Shown here: positions 4,923 to 9,623 of the stretch, in pieces
How the letters are laid out: each line of letters starts with the position of its first letter
Numbering within the stretch: the stretch's first letter is position 1
Assembly (NCBI GenBank): GCA_012514615.1
Contig: JAAYZY010000628.1
Coordinates: 1-9,623 of the forward strand
Source: Chloroflexota bacterium
GTDB lineage: Bacteria > Chloroflexota > Anaerolineae > DTPP01
Direction: 5' to 3'
DNA: 9,623 bases
Position numbers and translations under genes: made by a program
The notes under the pieces: generated by a model
Seen by the model: the letters and a program-made list of their open reading frames with translations, nothing else
What the model was told of the DNA's origin: nothing
Database searches by the model: none

Positions 4923-6434
4923 CTACACCACCGCGCTGGCGGCAGAGTCGGCCGCGTTGGCGCTGGCCTGGCCCTGCACCAGCTTTGCCAGGGCTCGGCC
5001 CATGACCTCCGTGCCCTGGGCGATCTGCGCCTCCGTGCGGGCGCTGAAGTTCAGGCGGCAACCGTTGCGCGGCCCGGAAGATGGGTACAGGATGCTCCCC
5101 GGCAAGAAGACCACGCCCTGGGCGCCGGTCTCGGTCAACAGCCGGTGGGCGCTCAGCAGTTCCGGCAGCTCCAACCAAAGGAAGAGGCCGCCCTGCGGCG
5201 GCGCCCAGCAAGCCCCGTCGGGCAGGTGCGCCTGCAATCCCGCGTCCATGGCGGCGCAGCGGCGGCCGTAGACGGACCTAGCCGCGGCGATCCCTTCCGC
5301 CAGCCAGCCGCGGCGGGCGAACTCCACTACCAGGTACTGCCCAGCCGAGTTGGCCTGCAGGTCCACCACGCGCTTGAGCAAGATGGCCATCTCCACCACC
5401 GGCCGCGGTCCGGTGAACCAGCCGATGCGCAGCCCCGGCGCCAGGCTCTTGGAGAAGGTGCTCAGGTAGATGACGTGGCCGCAAGGGTCTAACGCTTTGA
5501 TGGGTGTGGGCGGCGGCCCCTGGAACGGCAGGTCACCGAAGGGGTCATCTTCGATAATGGGGACTCCGTAGCGCTGGGAGAGCTCCAGCAGTTTGGCGCG
5601 GCGGTTGGGGCTAAGGGTGACCCCGGTGGGGTTCTGGTAGTTGGGGATGGTGTAGATCAGGCGGGGGCGATAACGGGTCAAGGTCTGCTCCACGCTGTCC
5701 ACGTCCATGCCTTGGGCATCCACCGGGATGCCGATGACCCGCAGCCCCTGGGCCTGGAACGTCTGCAGCGCCCCGTAGTAGGTGGGCGCTTCGGCCACGA
5801 CCGTGTCGCCGGGCTCGGTGAGGAGGCGGACCAGGATATCCAGCCCTTGCTGCGAGCCGCTCACCACCACCACATTGTCCCGGTTGGCCACAATGCCCCG
5901 CTGGGCCATGCGCTCCACGATGAGATCTCGCAGGGGGGCGATCCCTTGGATGGGGCTGCTGGCCAGTGCCTCTACCCCCACCTGCTGCAGCACCGCCGCC
6001 CAGGCCTCGTGGAAGCGGGCCCGGGGCGTCAGCGTGGGGTCCGGCGTGCCGGTGGCGAACGAGAGCACGCCCGGCTGGGCGCTCAGGTCGCGCAAGGCGC
6101 TCATCTCAGCCGAGGCGGGGCCCCGCAAGCGTTGGGCCAGGCTGCTGAAGTGCACCGGCCAGGCGATGGGCTGCACTGTCTCGCCCAGCGCCGCGGCTGG
6201 TCCCAACACGGTGGTGCCACGGCCGCGGTGCGCCTCCACAAGGCCTTCTGCGGTCAGCTCGTCGTAGGCGCTGACCACCGTGGTGCGGGAGACGCCCAAG
6301 CGGCGGGCCAACTCCCGTTCTGGGGGCAGCCGCGTCCCAGGGGAGATCTCGCCCTGCAGAATCTGTTCTCGTAGGTGGTTGCGTATCTGCATGTAGGCGG
6401 GTAGGCTGCTCCGGCGGTCCAACAGAAGCTCCAC
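4923..6434 (-). CDS. MocR-type transcriptional regulator (GntR winged helix fused to class I aminotransferase domain)
   Basis: A 503-residue fusion, normal for MocR proteins. Residues about 5-75 are a GntR winged helix-turn-helix (LPPERELARRLGVSRTTVV, AEGLVEAHRGRGTTVL). The fold-type-I aminotransferase domain shows the family landmarks in order: SGSQQGLDIL, APTYYGALQTF, IPNYQNPTGV (Asn268), IEDDPFGDL (Asp296), the PLP lysine in STFSKSLAPGLRIGW (Lys329), and the carboxylate-binding Arg in CRLNFSA. The position usually held by Tyr three residues after the Asp is Phe299, which may alter PLP binding. Start: GTG at 6434, with AAGGAG exactly 6 nt upstream; the upstream extension to 6500 has no ribosome site. 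MocR proteins sense PLP or an amino-acid aldimine and often activate a neighbouring operon, here most likely itself with the ECF and PhzF genes. A catalytic aminotransferase role is the alternative. Confidence 0.88.
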   Translation of the reverse strand: MELLLDRRSSLPAYMQIRNHLREQILQGEISPGTRLPPERELARRLGVSRTTVVSAYDELTAEGLVEAHRGRGTTVLGPAAALGETVQPIAWPVHFSSLAQRLRGPASAEMSALRDLSAQPGVLSFATGTPDPTLTPRARFHEAWAAVLQQVGVEALASSPIQGIAPLRDLIVERMAQRGIVANRDNVVVVSGSQQGLDILVRLLTEPGDTVVAEAPTYYGALQTFQAQGLRVIGIPVDAQGMDVDSVEQTLTRYRPRLIYTIPNYQNPTGVTLSPNRRAKLLELSQRYGVPIIEDDPFGDLPFQGPPPTPIKALDPCGHVIYLSTFSKSLAPGLRIGWFTGPRPVVEMAILLKRVVDLQANSAGQYLVVEFARRGWLAEGIAAARSVYGRRCAAMDAGLQAHLPDGACWAPPQGGLFLWLELPELLSAHRLLTETGAQGVVFLPGSILYPSSGPRNGCRLNFSARTEAQIAQGTEVMGRALAKLVQGQASANAADSAASAVV

Positions 6435-6464
6435 AGCGCTCTCCTTTTGGCCACATCCAAGGAG

Positions 6465-6493
6465 AGTATAACACCGGGAAGACTGTCTGTAAA
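6465..6493 (-). promoter_or_regulatory. Strong sigma70-like promoter of the MocR-ECF-PhzF operon
   Basis: On the minus strand TTTACA (6488-6493, 5 of 6) and TATACT (6465-6470, 5 of 6) are separated by exactly 17 nt. This predicts transcription from about 6458, a leader of roughly 24 nt before the GTG at 6434. The AT content is well above the surrounding sequence. Confidence 0.65.
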
Positions 6494-6501
6494 GGGCCAA
6501 A

Positions 6502-6540
6502 TGGACTGATTTTGGTCAGTCCAACTTGGTTTGTGGACTG
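6502..6540. promoter_or_regulatory. Candidate MocR operator: inverted repeat plus a third half-site
   Basis: TGGACTGA (6502-6509) and TCAGTCCA (6516-6523) form a perfect 8-bp inverted repeat with a 6-nt spacer (TTTTGG). A third copy, TGGACTG (6534-6540), lies 32 bp from the first in the same orientation, about three helical turns. The array sits immediately upstream of the -35 box, a position suited to an activator. On the transcribed strand the repeat could also fold as an 8-bp hairpin followed by ATTT, a weak candidate terminator for the upstream flavoprotein gene. Confidence 0.55.
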
Positions 6541-6559
6541 GTCGGTAGCCGCGAGCCGG

Positions 6560-7069
6560 TCAGCCGTCCGACGCGGGGTACCAGATCTGCACCTGCTGGA
6601 AGCGGCTGACGAAGACCATCTGCAGTACGTCCAGGCGGAAGAGGGCGGAGGATGGGGCAGCGAGGAGCGCTTCCAGGTAGGGGTGGTGGGCCAGCAGCAG
6701 CCGAGCCCACACGTTGTAGGCTGGCCCGGGGGCAAGCTGGGTGGTTCGGCCGGTGGCTGTCAGCGCCGAGATGGCCATGAGGTCGCCGGGATGCTGGCTG
6801 CGGTCGTCAACGACAAGGGCCGCCTGTGGCGAACGGCTCAGCAGGCGGTACTTGCGCGAGTCGCTGGGGGTGGCGAAAACGGCGGTGGTCAGGTCCTCGC
6901 TCAGCGCGTAGCAGACCAAGGACCCGTAGGGCTGGCCCTGGCCCTGCGTGCAGAGCACAGCGAACGGTTGGCTGTGGACCAGGCGGTGGATCTGGGCTGC
7001 CAGGGCGAAATCGGCAGGGGCGCGCTGCACGGTGGATGGCGCTTCAACGGCGGGGCGGTCGGTGTCCAT
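6560..7069 (-). CDS. Pyridoxamine 5'-phosphate oxidase-like FMN-binding split-barrel protein
   Basis: A 169-residue protein with the split beta-barrel pattern of PNPOx-like flavin proteins: QPFAVLCTQGQGQPYGSLV (35-52), AVFATPSDSRKYRLLSRSP (63-81, with the S-R-K-Y block that usually contacts the FMN phosphate) and AALVVDDR. The C-terminal half (YNVWARLLLAHHPYLEALL, FRLDVLQMVFVSRFQQV) also matches this family. It may be a general flavin reductase or F420/haem-related member; true PNPOx activity cannot be told from sequence. Start: the ATG at 7069 falls 1 nt after the antiporter stop (TGAGATG), typical of coupled translation. An in-frame ATG at 7087 inside the antiporter gene has no better ribosome site. 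It ends shortly before the MocR operator. Confidence 0.75.
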   Translation of the reverse strand: MDTDRPAVEAPSTVQRAPADFALAAQIHRLVHSQPFAVLCTQGQGQPYGSLVCYALSEDLTTAVFATPSDSRKYRLLSRSPQAALVVDDRSQHPGDLMAISALTATGRTTQLAPGPAYNVWARLLLAHHPYLEALLAAPSSALFRLDVLQMVFVSRFQQVQIWYPASDG

Positions 7070-7070
7070 C

Positions 7071-8552
7071 TCAGTCTGCCGCTGCATCGGGGGCGGTCTG
7101 GGCCTGCACGATGCGCACGGCCTCGTCCAGCGAGCGACGCTCGGCCAGCACCAGCAGGCGGTCGCCGGCCTCGATGGTCGTCCCGCCGTAGGGGATGATG
7201 TACTCGCCGCTGCGGTTCAGCAGGACGATGAGGACGTCGTTGGGGAATGCCAGGTCCACGATCGGCCGCCCGGCGGCGGCCGAGCCGTTATCTACCAACA
7301 GCTCCACTAGTTCGCCCCGGGTCCATGCCGCCGGGTCGAACTCGATGGGATAGTTGGTCTGGAGCGACAGGGGCGCGTCCACCTTCAGCCAGCGGGCCAC
7401 CAGGGGGATGGAGGTGCCTTGGCAGACCACAGAGACCAAGACCACGAAGAAGACCAGGTGGAAGATCGTGTCGGCCGCCGGGACGCTGGCCATGAAGGGG
7501 AAGGTGGCCAGGACGATGGGGGCCGCGCCGCGCAGGCCCACCCACGAAACGAAGATTCGCTCGCGCATGGAGAGGGGGCTCCGCGCCAGGGTCAGCAACA
7601 CGCTCACGGGGCGGGCCACCAGCATCAAGAAGGCCGACACCAGCAGGCCCGCACCGGTGACCGGCAGGAGGCGTGAGGGGAAAGCCTGCAGGCCCAGGGT
7701 CAGGAACATGGTGATCTGCATTAGCCAAGCCTGACCGTCGTGGAAGCGACGCAGGGTGCGCTTGTGGACGAAATTGGCGTTCCCGAGAGTCAGGCCGGCC
7801 ACATACGTGGCCAGGAAGCCGTTGCCGCCCAGCAGATTTGCGGCGGCGTAGGTCAGGATGACCAGGGCGGTGGTCAGCACGGGGTAGAGCCCCTCGTATT
7901 CCAGGCGCAGGCGGTTGATGAGCAGGGCGCTGCCCCGCCCGCTGAGGAAGCCCAACACCGCGCCCAGGGCCATCTGCTGGAAGAATTGGCCCACCAGGGT
8001 CAATGGGTCGGTGGAGGGGGCAGCGATGAAGCTGAGGACGCTCACCGTCAACAAGACGGCCATGGGGTCGTTGCTGCCGGACTCCAGTTCCAGGAGCGGC
8101 TTCAAGCCCCCCTGCAGGCTGAGGTTCTTTGAGCGCATGATGGAAAAGACCGCCGCGGCGTCGGTGGAGGAGACAATGGCCCCCAACAGCAGGCCTTCTA
8201 CCCAGCTAACGCCCGCAACGAAATGGGTGAAGGCCCCCAGCAGCAACGCGGTGAGCAGCACGCCTACCGTGGCCAGGCCCACGCCCATCGAGAGCACCGG
8301 TCGCGTGCTGACCCAGTTGGTGTCCAGGCCGCCGGCGAAGAGGATGAACGCCAGGGCGACGACCCCCACCGACTGCGCCAGCCAAGGATTGTCGAAGGAG
8401 ATGCCCCCAGGCCCTTCAGAACCGGCCAGCATGCCGATGCCCAAGAAGAGCAGCAAGGCCGGTACGCCCATCCTGAACGACAGCTTGCTGGCCAAGATGC
8501 TGAGGAGGACGAGGATGGCAAACCCTAGCAGGATGGTTTCCAGTTGGACCAT
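7071..8552 (-). CDS. CPA1-type monovalent cation (K+ or Na+)/proton antiporter with C-terminal RCK_C domain
   Basis: A 493-residue polytopic membrane protein of the NhaP2/CvrA-like group. About 12-13 hydrophobic segments span residues 5-390. The transport core carries the expected SSTDAAAVF (Ser128 to Phe136, including Asp131) and LESGSNDPMAVLL (Asn161-Asp162) motifs. A discontinuous hydrophobic helix with FVSWVGLRGAAPIVLA follows. Residues about 410-485 (FDPAAWTRGELVEL, RPIVDLAFPNDVLIVLLNRSG, YGGTTIEAGDRLLVLA) form an RCK_C/TrkA_C ligand-sensing domain. It would exchange K+ or Na+ for protons and set internal pH and ion levels under nucleotide or ion control. The ATG at 8552 has an unusually perfect ribosome site. 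It is in a run with the DUF4345 gene upstream and overlaps or abuts the flavoprotein gene downstream. Confidence 0.92.
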   Translation of the reverse strand: MVQLETILLGFAILVLLSILASKLSFRMGVPALLLFLGIGMLAGSEGPGGISFDNPWLAQSVGVVALAFILFAGGLDTNWVSTRPVLSMGVGLATVGVLLTALLLGAFTHFVAGVSWVEGLLLGAIVSSTDAAAVFSIMRSKNLSLQGGLKPLLELESGSNDPMAVLLTVSVLSFIAAPSTDPLTLVGQFFQQMALGAVLGFLSGRGSALLINRLRLEYEGLYPVLTTALVILTYAAANLLGGNGFLATYVAGLTLGNANFVHKRTLRRFHDGQAWLMQITMFLTLGLQAFPSRLLPVTGAGLLVSAFLMLVARPVSVLLTLARSPLSMRERIFVSWVGLRGAAPIVLATFPFMASVPAADTIFHLVFFVVLVSVVCQGTSIPLVARWLKVDAPLSLQTNYPIEFDPAAWTRGELVELLVDNGSAAAGRPIVDLAFPNDVLIVLLNRSGEYIIPYGGTTIEAGDRLLVLAERRSLDEAVRIVQAQTAPDAAAD

Positions 8553-8556
8553 GGGC

Positions 8557-8568
8557 GATCACCTCCTT
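8557..8568 (-). promoter_or_regulatory. Extended Shine-Dalgarno of the antiporter gene
   Basis: The minus strand reads AAGGAGGTGATC, complementary over 12 nt to the usual 16S rRNA 3' tail (GATCACCTCCTT), with the AGGAGG core about 9 nt from the ATG. This is much longer than the ribosome sites of the neighbouring genes. Confidence 0.8.
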
Positions 8569-8578
8569 CCGAGATGCC

Positions 8579-8606
8579 GCGCGCCAGGCCGAAGGCCCGG
8601 CGGCGC
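8579..8606 (-). repeat. GC-rich intercistronic hairpin between DUF4345 and antiporter genes
   Basis: An imperfect inverted repeat of 11 pairs with one A-C mismatch and one bulged G closes on a GAA/TTC loop (GGCC-GAA-GGCC at the tip). It fills most of the 66-bp gap. No T-tract follows. It ends 10 nt before the antiporter ribosome site, so it could adjust mRNA stability or separate translation of the two genes. Confidence 0.4.
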
Positions 8607-8618
8607 AGGTTCGAAGCG

Positions 8619-8963
8619 CTACAACAGCAAGATGGCCACAAACACCGCCTCTGCGGCCAGGCTGATGATGTTGGATTGCACCACGGACTTGTCGATGAAC
8701 ATGCTGGCGGCCCGGGCCAGCCCGATGGCCAGGTAGGTGATGCCCAGCATCTGGTAGGCGGCCGTCGTGTTCAGCAGCAGCGGCGCCAGGCCCAGGCCGA
8801 TGAACGTCCCGCCCAACACGGCGCGGATCTCGGTGATGCCGCGGGGGTTGTCTACCGTGAGACCGGTAAAGCCCCGCACAGCCCGCGGCCGCAGCAGGGA
8901 GGCCAGGCCCGTGGCGATGGTGGCCAGGGCCACTACGATCTGCAGAATCTGGAGCAGAGTCAT
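8619..8963 (-). CDS. DUF4345-family small membrane protein
   Basis: A 114-residue hydrophobic protein with four predicted membrane helices (about 3-24, 42-63, 68-88 and 95-114). The blocks DNPRGITEIRAVLGGTFIG and AYQMLGITYLAIGLARAASM match the DUF4345 pattern, where a conserved E-x-R sits before helix 2. The function of the family is unknown. The ATG at 8963 has AGGAGG 6 nt upstream. It ends in TAG at the last residue of helix 4, so almost no cytoplasmic tail exists. Co-directional with the antiporter, it may be part of the same transcript. Confidence 0.75.
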   Translation of the reverse strand: MTLLQILQIVVALATIATGLASLLRPRAVRGFTGLTVDNPRGITEIRAVLGGTFIGLGLAPLLLNTTAAYQMLGITYLAIGLARAASMFIDKSVVQSNIISLAAEAVFVAILLL

Positions 8964-9018
8964 GGGAGTCCTCCTGAGCGGTCAGCTTGGGCGCCGACGC
9001 CGCCTCGCCGCGCTTGCC

Positions 9019-9623
9019 TCAGCACGGGGCAAACAGGTAGTGGGAGACCAGGTACTCCTGCCCGCGCCAGGCCTCTTCGCAGGCCAAGAAGAAGGGGCGC
9101 CAGTGAATCAGCCGCCGGGGGGCCTGCTCAGGGCCGTAGGCCTCGGTGAGGATGCGGCGTACCTCGTAGAGGTTCGCATCCAGCCGGCGCAGCTACGCCC
9201 GCAACGTGCGGGCGTAGTGTGTGTCGTCCAGGCGCCCGTGATCCACCCGGCGCACACCGTCTTGGAAGTGCAGCAGTAGGTCGTTGGAGGGCATGGCGCC
9301 GCCAGCGAAAAACGTCTGGGCCCTCCACAAGGACAGCGAGCCCCAGCCGCAGCCCAGGTCCAGGATCTCCTGACCGTCGGCCAGGTCGGCCCTGTGGCCG
9401 GTCAGGGCCAGCATGGCCTCCTCTGCCTCCGCCAGCGTCTCCACGCCGGCCGGCCAAGGGCAGCAGCTATACTTGAGCCTTGGACCCAGCACCGTCTGGG
9501 AGAACCGGGCCGGCGCCTCGTAGTGCTGCTGGTTGGGGCCGTCCGTGGGGATGGCGATGGGGCTGCTGCGGAACCGCTCCGGCAACGCCCGACGCCGGAG
9601 GGAGCGCTTCTCCAGGGTGGTCC
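9019..9623 (-). pseudogene. Decayed cyclopropane-fatty-acyl-phospholipid synthase-like methyltransferase (internal deletion plus amber codon, truncated by window end)
   Basis: The minus-strand frame enters from the window end with ALPERFRSSPIAIPTDGPNQ, then QHYEAPARF, LGPRLKYSCCPWPAGVETL, the SAM-binding loop ILDLGCGWGSLSLW, and directly AQTFFAGGAMPSNDLLLHFQ and DDTHYARTLRA. In intact relatives roughly a hundred residues, with the second SAM contact and the catalytic VEMFEHM-type segment, lie between the GCGWG block and the FFAGG block. Here they are absent without a frame change (junction near 9313-9327). The frame then meets TAG at 9193-9195, where relatives have Trp (A-W-L-R). It continues as LRRLDANLYEVRRILTEAYG ... 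FFLACEEAW ... QEYLVSHYLF to a TGA at 9019. A functional enzyme is very unlikely from this copy. Intact homologues methylate unsaturated phospholipid chains or unknown substrates. Alternatively the gap could be an assembly error. Confidence 0.75.
9193..9217. repeat. Perfect 11-bp palindrome with 3-nt loop at the amber codon
   Basis: CTACGCCCGCA (9193-9203) and TGCGGGCGTAG (9207-9217) are exact inverted copies around ACG. The amber TAG of the methyltransferase pseudogene is one end of the palindrome. No T-tract is present, and the element sits within coding sequence, so it is not read as a terminator. Confidence 0.85.

Noticed and set aside
4301..6374. Plus-strand frames opposite the ECF and MocR genes
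   Set aside because: No recognisable domains or ribosome sites, and the opposite strand encodes clear families.
6502..6523. Intrinsic terminator of the flavoprotein operon
   Set aside because: The hairpin is followed only by ATTT and then GC-rich sequence; an operator role fits the position behind the MocR promoter better.
7740..9149. Plus-strand frames opposite the antiporter and DUF4345 genes
   Set aside because: Antisense shadows with Gln/His/Gly-rich composition and no family resemblance.
9193..9195. Amber codon read as pyrrolysine or suppressed
   Set aside because: The site aligns with Trp, the gene also lacks its catalytic centre, and nothing nearby suggests pyrrolysine machinery.

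Overview
The window is GC-rich and tightly packed, with no RNA genes, CRISPR array or recognisable mobile element. The best guess for a source is an uncultured, probably thermophilic or environmental, member of the Chloroflexota. The main clue is a lipoprotein with a very long Pro/Thr-rich linker after its lipobox, joined to an amber-interrupted cyclopropane-synthase-like gene of the type common in that phylum. This assignment is an inference and was not tested.

Layout. (a) Positions 1-429, minus strand: the exported N-terminal end of an M14-type zinc carboxypeptidase that runs off the window. (b) Positions 430-629: a short divergent regulatory region with two back-to-back sigma70-like promoters. 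(c) Positions 630-3372, plus strand: a three-gene redox operon. It encodes a c-type cytochrome lipoprotein, an exported ethylbenzene-dehydrogenase-like haem domain protein, and a peroxiredoxin whose first active-site cysteine codon is an in-frame TGA. The TGA is followed at the right distance by a hairpin that fits the bacterial SECIS pattern, so the last gene is read as a selenoprotein. (d) Positions 3369-6434, minus strand: a MocR-type (GntR plus aminotransferase) regulator, an ECF-transporter S component and a PhzF-like isomerase. They are transcribed in that order from a strong promoter with an inverted-repeat operator just upstream. (e) Positions 6560-8963, minus strand: DUF4345 membrane protein, CPA1-type cation/proton antiporter with an RCK_C domain, and a pyridoxamine-phosphate-oxidase-like flavin protein. 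(f) Positions 9019-9623, minus strand: the remains of a cyclopropane-fatty-acyl-phospholipid-synthase-like methyltransferase that has lost its central part and carries an amber codon at the edge of a perfect 11-bp palindrome.

How the parts may work together. The plus-strand operon looks like an envelope electron-transfer module (two haem proteins) with a peroxide- or disulfide-handling selenoenzyme. The minus-strand MocR/ECF/PhzF group looks like uptake and processing of a small molecule, perhaps a B6-type vitamin, under a PLP-sensing activator. The two groups converge and share a CTAG at their stop codons.

The strongest finding is the selenocysteine peroxiredoxin. A naive gene caller would split it into two fragments or annotate only the part after the TGA.
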